Part shown: positions 1-7,859 of the stretch, piece by piece
How positions within the stretch are numbered: the stretch's first letter is position 1
Layout: each line of letters opens with the position of its first letter
NCBI GenBank assembly: GCA_030652635.1
Contig: JAUSPW010000674.1
Span: forward strand, 1-15,432
DNA: 15,432 nucleotides
Source of the DNA: Pseudohongiella sp.
GTDB taxonomy: Bacteria; Pseudomonadota; Gammaproteobacteria; Pseudomonadales; Pseudohongiellaceae
Reading direction: 5' to 3'
Program-made: the position numbers and the translations under genes
The notes under the pieces: model-generated
Databases searched by the model: none
What the model was told of the DNA's origin: nothing
The model's input: only the letters and a program-made list of their open reading frames with translations

Positions 1-93
1 GCCGCGTGTCACGGTCAGGTTAAGGTTGTGTAACACCTCAACCTCACCATAACGTTTGATCAAGTCCTTGATATGTAAAACGGCTTCAGTCAT
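1..93 (-). CDS. ABC transporter ATP-binding protein, N-terminal fragment
   Basis: Only the first 31 codons are in the window; the gene continues past the left edge. They read as the usual start of an ABC ATPase: a short beta strand, then LIKRYGEVEVLHNLNLTV, which matches the A-loop region (aromatic Tyr before the Walker A) and the 'vLhnvnltv..G' strand. The Walker A itself would lie just beyond the edge. The spacing resembles the LolD/MacB group, but the fragment cannot decide between transporter types. The ATG at 93 follows a purine-rich GAAGGGAA about 9 nt upstream, inside the end of the M16 peptidase gene. The 24-nt gap suggests co-transcription with that gene. Family assignment is fairly sure; the transported substrate is unknown. 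Confidence 0.75.
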   Translation of the reverse strand, partial: MTEAVLHIKDLIKRYGEVEVLHNLNLTVTRG

Positions 94-117
94 TACACGA
101 TGTTCCCTTCGAGCGAG

Positions 118-3100
118 TTATTCTACAAATACATCATCCACGGTCAGTTGCTGAATGTTGCCCAATTCTGTCAGTTGGCTCATGTCCATACGACTGGTAT
201 CACCCACTATGGAGATCAGCTTGGGTTTACCCGCAATGTGTTCGCGCTGGAACTGCATCAAGTCCTCAAGCGAGGAGTTTTGCAGCTGCGCAAAACGCTC
301 CGGTCGCGGATCTCCGTCCAAGCCCAGTAACTGCCAGCCGCGCACCGTGCCGGGTATCGCACGGAAACCCACGGTACCTGAGCGGTAGCGGTTGACCAGC
401 GAACCATAGGCATCCGCAAAGCGGTCAGCCGAGGCGGGCATGTTGTCGAACAACTCGATAAACGCCGTGGTTGCCTCGATGGCTTTGTCGTTTTGTGAAC
501 CAATGGCGCCAAGTGCCAGATTTTCAGCACCCAGTCGGCCACCTTGGGTGTATTGAGCGGCTGCAGAGTAGGCCAGCGCTCGCGCTTCACGCAGTTCCTG
601 GAACACCACGCTGGACATGCTGTTGCCAAAATAGTTGTTGTATAGCGATGACGGTACCACCAGCGACTCGTCGTACTCACCGTCTGGAAACTCCAGACGC
701 ACCTGCGCCTGCGCGGTTTCACGGTGAATCACATAAATTTCATTATTGCTGACCTGCCGTGCATGCCGGAAACGATAAGGGGGCGGGTCCAGCAGATCAC
801 CGGCAACCTCGTGTTGTCGCTGCAGAATAGCAGTCAGCTCTGCCGGCGTCATCGAGCCAGTATAACTGAGTGTATGTTTGTACTTCTGCAAGCCACTGAT
901 CAGGCTCAACACCTGATCCAGCTGCACGGCCCGGATGGCATCACTGCTCAAGGCGCGCAGCATGGGCGACTCGTCACCATAGCGGTTGTACAAATACAGC
1001 GCCTGGCTGATGGCAGCCGGGTCTTCGCGCTGATCACGACGCGCCTGCAGAATGGAATTTTTTAACTCTTCAAAAGTCGCTGCATCGGTTTGTGGGTTGC
1101 TCGCCAGTTCCAGCATCAGCGCCAGGGTTTCTTCAAACTGCGGATCCATGCCAGTGATACTGATCACGGTTTCATTGGCCCCCGAGCTGAAATTGAATTC
1201 GCTGCCCAGGCGATACCACTGCTTCTGCAACTCTTCCAGCGGATAGTCAACCGTGCCGGCCTTGCCCATCACGGCGCCGGCCAGGCTCAGCAGGTCGTTC
1301 TCTTCGGTGCCTACTTCGATACTCATGCTGAAGGTAAAAATATCGTTCAGCGGATTGGGTGCGTAGTACAAGGGCATGCCGGCGTAATCGATAATCTGAT
1401 AGTCCTCACCTTCCTGCAGGTAGACCGGTTCGATTTCCTCGTAAGGCATCGACAGAATGGCTGACGCAAATTCCGACTGACGGCTGGGGTCAATGCTCAC
1501 CGGGTCAATGGCAGGTTTATCAACAGTTGGAATATCTGCCGGGCCATTCAGGCGGTGCACGGCCACGTAGTTGTTGGTGGAGAAGTACTTGTTGGCCACC
1601 GCCACGATGTCGGCTTTGCTGACTTGTTCCAGACGCTGAATCTGTTTGATGGAATAGTCCCAGTCGGCTTTCTGCAGATAGGACTGGCGCATCATGCCCA
1701 CACGCGCGGTGTTGGATTCCAGCCCGCGTTTCTCCATGTTTTTAAAGTCATTGATGATGGCAGGTAAAATCCAGTCTTCAAACTCGCCACGGCGAATCAG
1801 GTCAATCTGTTCCAGCAACAGCTGTTCAACGTCAAGCAGCGTCTGGCCTTCACGTGGCACGCCCCACAGGGTTTGTGCGCCAAAATCGTTCTGGAACTGT
1901 GGTGACGAACCGGCAGCCTGCACACGTTGACGCTGGTTAAGATTCAGGTTGATCAGACCCGCGGTGCGGTTGTCCAGAATCATGTCCAGCAACATCAGTG
2001 CTTCCTGATCTTCGTGACCGTTAGGCACGGTGTGGAAGGCCATCTGCACTTCTTCTTCACCCGGGTAGCTGACCGTGACGCGCTCAACGGCGGTGACGGG
2101 CGCTTCAGTCCAGGTGGGCTCTGGTGGTAGCGGTTTGGCTTGCCAGACCGAGAACTTTTCGGCAATCAGGGCGATGGTTTCATTGATATCAATGTCGCCG
2201 CTGATAAAAATCGCCATATTGTTCGGCACGTAGTAGGTGTCGAAGTACTGCTGTATATAAACCAGTGACGGATTTTTCAGGTGTTCAGCATCACCAATGG
2301 TGGATTGCTGGCCGTATGGATGGTTTTTGTACAACAGATCGGCCAGTGCGTAGTAGGACAGGCGATCGCGGTTATCCAGCGTGCGGTTTTTTTCCTCATA
2401 CACAATTTCCAGCTCGGTGTGGAACAGGCGGAACACCGGGTTGATAAAACGGGTGGATTCAATTTCAGCCCAATGCTGCAGGCGGTTGGAGGGCAAGCCC
2501 ACCTTGTAAACAGTTTCCTCATTGGAGGTGTGCGCGTTCAGACCAGTCGCGCCCATGCTGTTGTAAACCTTGTCAATCTCATTGGGGATGGCGTACTGCG
2601 AAGCCAGTTGCGACACCCGATTGATCTCGGCGTATATTTCGGCGCGGCGAGTTGGGTCGGTCTCGTTAAAGTGTTGTTCGTACAGCGCCTGGATCTGCTC
2701 CAGATGGGGACGTTCAGCCTCGTAGTCGAGGGTACCCATTGTCTGATTGCCCTTGAACAGCAAGTGCTCAAGGTAGTGCGCCAGTCCAGTGGCATCGGCC
2801 GGATCATGTTTGCTGCCGGCACGCACGGCGATTTCCGCATAAAAACGCGGCTCTTCGTGGTTCGCGGTCAGATAAACCTGCAGGCCGTTATCGAGTTCAA
2901 AGATATGCGCGTCCAAGGGATCATCGGGATTGGCCGGATAAAGACGTTTGTAACCGGGATTGACCTCTGCCGCAGGGCTATCGGCTGCGCTGCCAACATT
3001 CGGGCTGCCAACACTAGCCCCCGGCGCCTGTTCTGCAGGGCTGCAGGCCAGCAACAGAGGCGATAACAGCAAAACTGCGCCTATGCTGCGCCAGTTCAGC

Positions 3101-3156
3101 GGATTAAATCGTGCCAGCAAATGCAGTGACGAATCAGAAGAGCTGTGATGATGCAT
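118..3156 (-). CDS. M16 family zinc metallopeptidase, lipoprotein (insulinase/pitrilysin type)
   Basis: A 1012-residue peptidase, predicted to be anchored in the envelope and to degrade peptides on the periplasmic side. The N-terminus has a hydrophobic stretch ending in the lipobox LLAC, with lipidated Cys38. The inverted zinc motif HYLEH is at residues 127-131. A third ligand candidate is Glu254 or Glu255 in a conserved VYEEK context. The C-terminal half has no HxxEH, as expected for the inactive half of single-chain M16 enzymes, but keeps the Arg/Tyr pair (R856, Y863) in LREARALAY that contacts substrate in insulinase-type enzymes. The length is normal for a full two-half M16 protein. The open frame extends to a TTG at 3207 and has an ATG at 3198, but only the ATG at 3156 has a Shine-Dalgarno (GGAG, 7 nt away), and it gives a compact lipoprotein signal. 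It follows fpr (60-nt gap) and precedes the ABC gene. The substrate is unknown. Confidence 0.92.
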   Translation of the reverse strand: MHHHSSSDSSLHLLARFNPLNWRSIGAVLLLSPLLLACSPAEQAPGASVGSPNVGSAADSPAAEVNPGYKRLYPANPDDPLDAHIFELDNGLQVYLTANHEEPRFYAEIAVRAGSKHDPADATGLAHYLEHLLFKGNQTMGTLDYEAERPHLEQIQALYEQHFNETDPTRRAEIYAEINRVSQLASQYAIPNEIDKVYNSMGATGLNAHTSNEETVYKVGLPSNRLQHWAEIESTRFINPVFRLFHTELEIVYEEKNRTLDNRDRLSYYALADLLYKNHPYGQQSTIGDAEHLKNPSLVYIQQYFDTYYVPNNMAIFISGDIDINETIALIAEKFSVWQAKPLPPEPTWTEAPVTAVERVTVSYPGEEEVQMAFHTVPNGHEDQEALMLLDMILDNRTAGLINLNLNQRQRVQAAGSSPQFQNDFGAQTLWGVPREGQTLLDVEQLLLEQIDLIRRGEFEDWILPAIINDFKNMEKRGLESNTARVGMMRQSYLQKADWDYSIKQIQRLEQVSKADIVAVANKYFSTNNYVAVHRLNGPADIPTVDKPAIDPVSIDPSRQSEFASAILSMPYEEIEPVYLQEGEDYQIIDYAGMPLYYAPNPLNDIFTFSMSIEVGTEENDLLSLAGAVMGKAGTVDYPLEELQKQWYRLGSEFNFSSGANETVISITGMDPQFEETLALMLELASNPQTDAATFEELKNSILQARRDQREDPAAISQALYLYNRYGDESPMLRALSSDAIRAVQLDQVLSLISGLQKYKHTLSYTGSMTPAELTAILQRQHEVAGDLLDPPPYRFRHARQVSNNEIYVIHRETAQAQVRLEFPDGEYDESLVVPSSLYNNYFGNSMSSVVFQELREARALAYSAAAQYTQGGRLGAENLALGAIGSQNDKAIEATTAFIELFDNMPASADRFADAYGSLVNRYRSGTVGFRAIPGTVRGWQLLGLDGDPRPERFAQLQNSSLEDLMQFQREHIAGKPKLISIVGDTSRMDMSQLTELGNIQQLTVDDVFVE

Positions 3157-3163
3157 GGCAAAT

Positions 3164-3167
3164 CTCC
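3164..3167 (-). promoter_or_regulatory. Shine-Dalgarno that fixes the M16 peptidase start
   Basis: GGAG on the minus strand lies 7 nt before the ATG at 3156. The upstream ATG (3198) and TTG (3207) lack any comparable site. This moves the start 17 codons inside the longest frame. Confidence 0.6.
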
Positions 3168-3215
3168 GGGTACTTCCAACATGTAGAACAGATGACATGG
3201 TCGTCAATGTAACGC

Positions 3216-3986
3216 CTACCAGTAGGCCTCGTAACTCAATTCACCGCTCATGGCGGGTTTGTTGTCTGAAAAACCGCGTTGCTGCAGCACCGACACCGCA
3301 TCTTTGACCATGCCGGGGTTGCCACACAACATAAATTGGGTGTTCAACGGGCTGAATTCAATATCCAGCAAGGTTTCCAGCGTGCCGTTTTGCAGACTTT
3401 CCGGAATATGTCCCTGAATGGCAAATGGCATCAGACGAGACGAAGGGACTTCGCGGCTGACAAACGCGATCAGTTGGAAACGCCCGGGGTAACGCTCCTG
3501 TAGGTCGTCAAACAATTCCTGATAACGCAGGTCTTGATTGTGGCGCACGGCATATACCAGCACCACTTTCTGAAAGCGCTGCCAGGGTTCTGATGTTTTG
3601 AGCATGGACAAAAAAGGCGCGACACCGGTGCCAGTTGCCAGCAGACACAAGGTGTCTGCATCCCGCACGTGGGAGAGGGTCAGTGTGCCTGCGGCCGCGC
3701 GTTTAACCCATAGCTGATCGCCCGCATTAAAACGCGACAATTGTTTGGAGAGATCGCCTTCGGTGCGTGTGTAAAAAAAGAACTCCAGTGCCTGATCACC
3801 CGGGGCGCTCAGAATGGAGTAGGGCTGTGCGCTTTGTTCAACGCCGGTTTCTTCGACACTGCCCGGCGCTAGCCAGGTATATTGTCCTGCTTCAAAAGGA
3901 GAAACGTCCGCTTCGATCCGCAGTGAAAAAAGATTATTGGTCCAGTGTGAGCAACCTGAAACTACACCTTTTACCCAGTCTGTCAT
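3216..3986 (-). CDS. fpr: Ferredoxin/flavodoxin-NADP+ reductase (Fpr type)
   Basis: A 256-residue soluble FAD enzyme that passes electrons between NADPH and ferredoxin or flavodoxin. The N-terminal start (MTDWVKGVV..) is close to E. coli Fpr. The FAD-binding domain covers about residues 1-100, with the flavin motif region QPYS at 54-57. The NADP domain has ATGTGVAP at 117-124, a VYAVRH strand near 144-149 and MLCGNPGMV at 219-227. The protein ends in AYW; an aromatic Tyr-Trp end is typical of the bacterial Fpr subclass, where it stacks on the flavin. Oddly, the family motif RxYS has Gln instead of Arg at the first position. The ATG at 3986 is the natural start. It is first in a minus-strand set with the M16 peptidase and ABC gene, and divergent from the symporter. 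Function is well supported; the partner protein is unknown. Confidence 0.93.
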   Translation of the reverse strand: MTDWVKGVVSGCSHWTNNLFSLRIEADVSPFEAGQYTWLAPGSVEETGVEQSAQPYSILSAPGDQALEFFFYTRTEGDLSKQLSRFNAGDQLWVKRAAAGTLTLSHVRDADTLCLLATGTGVAPFLSMLKTSEPWQRFQKVVLVYAVRHNQDLRYQELFDDLQERYPGRFQLIAFVSREVPSSRLMPFAIQGHIPESLQNGTLETLLDIEFSPLNTQFMLCGNPGMVKDAVSVLQQRGFSDNKPAMSGELSYEAYW

Positions 3987-4044
3987 GTACTACTGCCTGC
4001 TGTGGTTTTGCGGAGGTCGTCATTCTCGCACAAATGGAAAATGA

Positions 4045-4072
4045 TTGGCACTTGGGGCCAAGTTTCTATAGT
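4045..4072 (+). promoter_or_regulatory. Sigma-70 promoter candidate for the glutamate/aspartate symporter
   Basis: TTGGCA (4045-4050) and TATAGT (4067-4072) are separated by 16 bp and each differs from consensus by one base. The predicted transcript has a leader of about 110 nt before the ATG at 4191. The spacer holds CTTGG-GG-CCAAG (4051-4062), a small perfect inverted repeat that could be an operator. Seen by eye; no mapping data. Confidence 0.5.
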
Positions 4073-4190
4073 CTTTGGGGCATCGTTGTGTTGCCCGTCG
4101 AACATTGGTGACGGTGCTTATACGCAGCATTCATCAAAATGAGCCAATCGCTGTTTGAATAACAGCAGCAAAAAAAACAAGAGGTGAACA

Positions 4191-5492
4191 ATGTCGTCGG
4201 AAGTATCCCCATCCCTGATTTCCCGCTGGTTTAACACCCCCCTGTGGCGACGTATTCTGCTGGCACTGGTGTTGGGTGTCATTGTCGGGGCGATCTGGGG
4301 CGAAGGCGCGCAATCGATTCGCTGGATTGGCGATCTGTTCATCCGTGCGATTCAGATGGTGGTTGTGCCGCTGGTGTTTATCACCATTGTGGCGGGCATC
4401 GTCTCCATGGGTGATCCCAAACGCCTCGGTTCATTGGGTGTCAAAACGCTGGCCTTGTACATGGGGACAACGCTGATTGCCATTTCCATTGGTTTGACGC
4501 TGGCCGCCATGATCCAGCCGGGGTTGGGCGTTGACATGTCAAATGCCGTGCCCGGCACCTTGCAGCCGCCGGTGTCATTTCGTGATCAGTTGATGCGTAT
4601 TGTGCCCACCAACCCGGTAGCCGCCCTGGCTAACGGTGACTTTCTGGCCATCATCTTTTTTGCGATTCTGTTTGGTGCTGGCATTCTCAGTGTGGGCACT
4701 GCTGGCAAGCCCATGTCAGATCTGATGGATTCCGGCGCGGCCATCATGCTGAAACTGACCGGCTGGGTAATGGAAATGGCCCCATTTGGTGTGTTTGCGC
4801 TGATTGCCTGGGTCTCCGGTACTCAGGGTGTTGCCGCGCTAATGGATGTGATTCCGCTGGCCGGCACCGCGGTGCTGGCATTTGCCCTGCATTTTTTCCT
4901 GATCTACGGCGGATTGATGAAGTTTGTGTTGAAGCTGTCGCCGTACAATTTTTTCCGCGATGCCAAAAATGCCACGCTGGTGGCGTTCTCAACCTCATCC
5001 AGTTCCGCCACCCTTCCGGTCACCATTTCAGTAGCTGAAAAAAATCTGGGTATCAAACCCGTGATTGCCTCGACGGTACTGCCCTTGGGCGCGACCATCA
5101 ATATGGATGGATCAGCTATTTATGTCGGCGTGGTATCGGTGTTTGCCGCCCAGGCATTTGGTGTGGATTTGACCTTGGTGGATTACTTCATCATGGCCGG
5201 CGCTACCACGCTGGTGTCCATCGGCACCGCTGCGGTGCCCGGTGCATCGGTGTTTTTGATGGCGGGCGTCATGGCCACCATCGGTTTGACACCGGCGCAG
5301 ATCGCCGTAGTCGTCGGTTTTGTGCTGCCCTTTGACAGGCCGTTGGACATGATGCGTACTTGCCTGAATGTCACCGGCGATCTGGCGGTGGCGACTGCCG
5401 TGGCCAAGTGGGAAAACGAATTTGATGAGGATATGTTCAACAGCGGGCACGCGTTTGTGCATCCAGATGCGGATGCCTCTGATTCAAAATGA
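4191..5492 (+). CDS. gltP: Glutamate/aspartate:cation symporter (DAACS/SLC1 family)
   Basis: A 433-residue inner-membrane transporter with the eight-helix, two-hairpin fold of Glt_Ph and GltP. The serine-rich tip of hairpin 1 is STSSSSATLP (267-276). The cation-binding NMDGS motif in helix 7 is at 304-308. The hairpin 2 motif AAVPGAS follows at 347-353. Helix 8 has LDMMRTCLNVTGD, with D386, R389, T390, N393 and D397. These correspond one-to-one to Glt_Ph D394, R397, T398, N401 and D405. The Arg is the residue that selects an acidic side chain, so glutamate or aspartate is favoured over C4-dicarboxylates or neutral amino acids. Na+ or H+ coupling cannot be told from sequence alone. A GAGGTG Shine-Dalgarno lies just before the ATG. 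The gene is monocistronic, divergent from fpr and convergent with the barrel gene, 19 nt away, leaving no room for a separate terminator. The symbol is by similarity. Confidence 0.9.
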   Translation: MSSEVSPSLISRWFNTPLWRRILLALVLGVIVGAIWGEGAQSIRWIGDLFIRAIQMVVVPLVFITIVAGIVSMGDPKRLGSLGVKTLALYMGTTLIAISIGLTLAAMIQPGLGVDMSNAVPGTLQPPVSFRDQLMRIVPTNPVAALANGDFLAIIFFAILFGAGILSVGTAGKPMSDLMDSGAAIMLKLTGWVMEMAPFGVFALIAWVSGTQGVAALMDVIPLAGTAVLAFALHFFLIYGGLMKFVLKLSPYNFFRDAKNATLVAFSTSSSSATLPVTISVAEKNLGIKPVIASTVLPLGATINMDGSAIYVGVVSVFAAQAFGVDLTLVDYFIMAGATTLVSIGTAAVPGASVFLMAGVMATIGLTPAQIAVVVGFVLPFDRPLDMMRTCLNVTGDLAVATAVAKWENEFDEDMFNSGHAFVHPDADASDSK

Positions 5493-5511
5493 CGGGTTAA
5501 CGCTGATTTGC

Positions 5512-6939
5512 TCAGAAATTCCAGGTCACCGTCACGCCAGCACGCACATCCTCGTCAAGAAAGTACAGCGGGGATTGTGTGTTGGTGCGAGTCAGCACCA
5601 GCTGGCTGCTCAGTTCCCAATCGTCATTTAAACGATAATCCGCCCCTAAAAACATCAGTACTGCTTCACCATCCAGTTGTGATTGCACGGTAGCTGACAA
5701 CACCAGATCGTCATTACGCAGATTGTTGCTGTAGCGCATCAGCATATTGCCGCGCGTCTGTTGATCTGGGCCACGGTCTTGCTGGGCAGAGGCGCTCAGG
5801 CTGATTTGCTGGGTCGGGCTGATGCCATACTCCAGTCCGGCTGACACACCCAGCCGATTGCGGCGTTCAAATCCGGGAACTGGCAGAGAGCCGCCGCCCG
5901 GTAGCTCCAGATTATTCACCTGGTCACTCAGGATGCCTTGGCTGAACGCCACATCCAACGTCAGCAGCAGTCGACCAATGGCGCGGTTGGCACTCAAACC
6001 CAGTAGCCCATAGTCGTTGATGGTGGATTGTGTGGCAAGCTCCGTGCTGCCCGGCATTATCCCTGGCAGCACCAGAGTGTAGCGCAAAGGATTTTCATAC
6101 AGTCTGGCGGCCATCACGGCAATATCACTGCCACTGAACGAACGGTTCCAGCGCGTGCCCACTTCAAACAATGATTTGTCGCGGTGGTGATAACCCAGCC
6201 GCAAGGTTTGCCCACCCATCTCAGGCGCCTTTGGGAACAACGGGCTGCCTGTGATGGGGGTTGGATCAAATTCCGGGTAGAGGTTGATAAAACTCGACCA
6301 GTTGCCGCGCTCACCAAACATGTCCCACACCAGTAACCATTGATTCAGGCGCGCATCCTCGATATCGATAATGCTCAGATCGCGGTACTCCGTGGTATTG
6401 ATCACATCCAGCACCGAATTGCCCAGGGTTTCCCCCCAGACAATGGTTTGACGGCCAAACGAAAAACTGTGGCGCTCGCCGCTGCGCTGCACATAAAGCT
6501 CATTGATGCGCCACTCCGCATCATCGCGTTCTGGATTGTTGTATTCATAGTCGCCGGGCAACCAGGCCCGGATTTGTGCGCTGCCTTGCAACAGCCAGCC
6601 GCTGGCAAACGGATTCTGGTAACGGATATTCATGCCCAGGCGCTGATTCTCGATGCCGCGCGAGCGCTGCTCCTGGGTGCCGGATGGCGTGATTGTGCTG
6701 TGGCGATTGAGATGACCACTGAGCTGGTGGCTGAGTCGGAACCGAAAGTGGCGGGGCACTGAACTGCTGTTGCCGTCGCCAAACAGATCGCTGTCATCAA
6801 ATTGAGCGTCAAAAAGCGTGTCGAAGCCGCCATCCAGACTGATGTTATCCGGAAAGTCCTGAGCTTGGGCCTCGATGGCACTTGTCAGACCTGCACCCAG
6901 CAACAGCAGCGCACTTGCCAGTGTCGTCGGGCGCAGCAT
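5512..6939 (-). CDS. Outer-membrane beta-barrel protein, DUF1302-like
   Basis: A 475-residue secreted protein. The signal peptide covers about residues 1-27, with a hydrophobic core ALLLLGAGL and cleavage near AQAQ/DF. An acidic segment follows. The rest alternates polar and hydrophobic residues with aromatic belts and ends in VTWNF; a C-terminal Phe is the usual outer-membrane barrel signal. GRQTIVWGE at 162-170, followed by LDVIN, resembles the GRQ..WGE...D..N signature of DUF1302 proteins, so I place it there or in a sister family. The open frame reaches back to 6993, but the ATG at 6939 starts exactly at the signal peptide and lies 1 nt after the stop of the LolA-like gene. That implies translational coupling. 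It is the last gene of the exporter operon and is probably its outer-membrane component. Barrel nature is well supported; its cargo is unknown. Confidence 0.82.
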   Translation of the reverse strand: MLRPTTLASALLLLGAGLTSAIEAQAQDFPDNISLDGGFDTLFDAQFDDSDLFGDGNSSSVPRHFRFRLSHQLSGHLNRHSTITPSGTQEQRSRGIENQRLGMNIRYQNPFASGWLLQGSAQIRAWLPGDYEYNNPERDDAEWRINELYVQRSGERHSFSFGRQTIVWGETLGNSVLDVINTTEYRDLSIIDIEDARLNQWLLVWDMFGERGNWSSFINLYPEFDPTPITGSPLFPKAPEMGGQTLRLGYHHRDKSLFEVGTRWNRSFSGSDIAVMAARLYENPLRYTLVLPGIMPGSTELATQSTINDYGLLGLSANRAIGRLLLTLDVAFSQGILSDQVNNLELPGGGSLPVPGFERRNRLGVSAGLEYGISPTQQISLSASAQQDRGPDQQTRGNMLMRYSNNLRNDDLVLSATVQSQLDGEAVLMFLGADYRLNDDWELSSQLVLTRTNTQSPLYFLDEDVRAGVTVTWNF

Positions 6940-6940
6940 G

Positions 6941-7855
6941 TTATTGCACTTGAGCACGAATGCGCTGCAGTTCGGCTTCACGGAAAGCCACATCGGTGAG
7001 CGTACGCGGTGTCAGAAAGGTCTCGGGGATTTCCACACCACTGTTGATTTCCAGAATCGCCATGTTCGAGAGTCGATTGGCGACCAGATTCATCATGGTC
7101 AGTGAGCGCGCCATCCAGTTGCCATTAACCTGTTCTACACGCGAGGCCATCAGCCGTTTGATTTCGCGGCCGGTACGGTCATACATGTCGGCGCGCAACA
7201 CCACAAAGCGTTCCTTGTCCACATATTGCACGGTGCGGGCATAACGTGTGCTGCGGCTGCGTTTTTCATTGGGGATGGTTTCAATCAACCAGACCTCGCG
7301 ACCAGATTCCGTGCCTTCGCTCAAGATATTGATGGTGTAGTCTTCGAGTTTGCCGGTGTCTTGATCTTCGGTAGTGAACTCTGAGCCAAACAGCGACGCG
7401 GGTTCAGACTCATCATCGGAATTGCCGCTGGCAATACGTTTGACCTGCCCCAGTGCCGACAGATACAGCCAGGTTTCGTTGTCCTGACTGGCGTCATCAT
7501 AGGTATAACTCAACATGCTAATGCCGCGTTCTGCGGCCGGTTCCAGCACAATTGAAATGGCGCGGGTGTCACGATTGTTAGCGCCGGTGTTGATACTGAC
7601 GGACTCCAGCGCCTTGACGCGTGCGCGCTCTGCGCAGGTGATCTGGTTGTTCTGCAGGCCAAAGCGGCAGCTGGACAATTGAATGCGATTAAACGCCGCA
7701 TCAGAAATGGCTCGCTGATTGTCTTCAACACGTTCCAGTATGGTGCGGCCTTCGGTTGTGGTTTGTGCTGCAGCCGTCTGCGCAAAAACCGTGCTCATCA
7801 AGCTGGTACTTAACATCAAGGCGGCCAGCGTCAAACGTGTTTTTAAAAAACTCAT
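6941..7855 (-). CDS. Periplasmic LolA-like protein (outer-membrane lipoprotein-sorting family)
   Basis: A 304-residue secreted protein. The signal peptide spans about residues 1-31 and ends AQTAAAQ. The fold signature WLYLSALGQVKRI (129-141), then LFGSEFTTED (155-164), matches the LolA-like domain (COG2834/PF17131: 'WLYLPALrrvrRI ... F.GSDF..ED'), which is usually encoded beside MMPL/RND exporters. Proteins of this fold are thought to carry a lipid or lipoprotein chain in a hydrophobic cavity. An extra N-terminal segment holds Cys63 and Cys74, which could form a disulfide. It is not the housekeeping LolA, which is shorter and of different sequence. The ATG at 7855 is chosen because AAGGAG lies 8 nt upstream and the signal peptide begins there; the open frame extends to 7945. 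It starts 4 nt after the exporter stop. The family is sure; the ligand is not known. Confidence 0.86.
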   Translation of the reverse strand: MSFLKTRLTLAALMLSTSLMSTVFAQTAAAQTTTEGRTILERVEDNQRAISDAAFNRIQLSSCRFGLQNNQITCAERARVKALESVSINTGANNRDTRAISIVLEPAAERGISMLSYTYDDASQDNETWLYLSALGQVKRIASGNSDDESEPASLFGSEFTTEDQDTGKLEDYTINILSEGTESGREVWLIETIPNEKRSRSTRYARTVQYVDKERFVVLRADMYDRTGREIKRLMASRVEQVNGNWMARSLTMMNLVANRLSNMAILEINSGVEIPETFLTPRTLTDVAFREAELQRIRAQVQ

Positions 7856-7859
7856 GCGT

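Noticed and set aside
2281..3066. 261-codon open frame on the plus strand
   Set aside because: It lies fully opposite the M16 peptidase gene, has no ribosome site or recognisable motif, and its composition is that of an antisense shadow.
3148..3156. Three His codons right after the M16 start, like an affinity tag
   Set aside because: The surrounding sequence is a natural lipoprotein signal and shows no vector sequence; three His residues are plausible by chance.
4031..4050. AT-rich stretch resembling half a Fur box between fpr and the symporter
   Set aside because: Too few matches to the 19-bp consensus and no symmetric second half.
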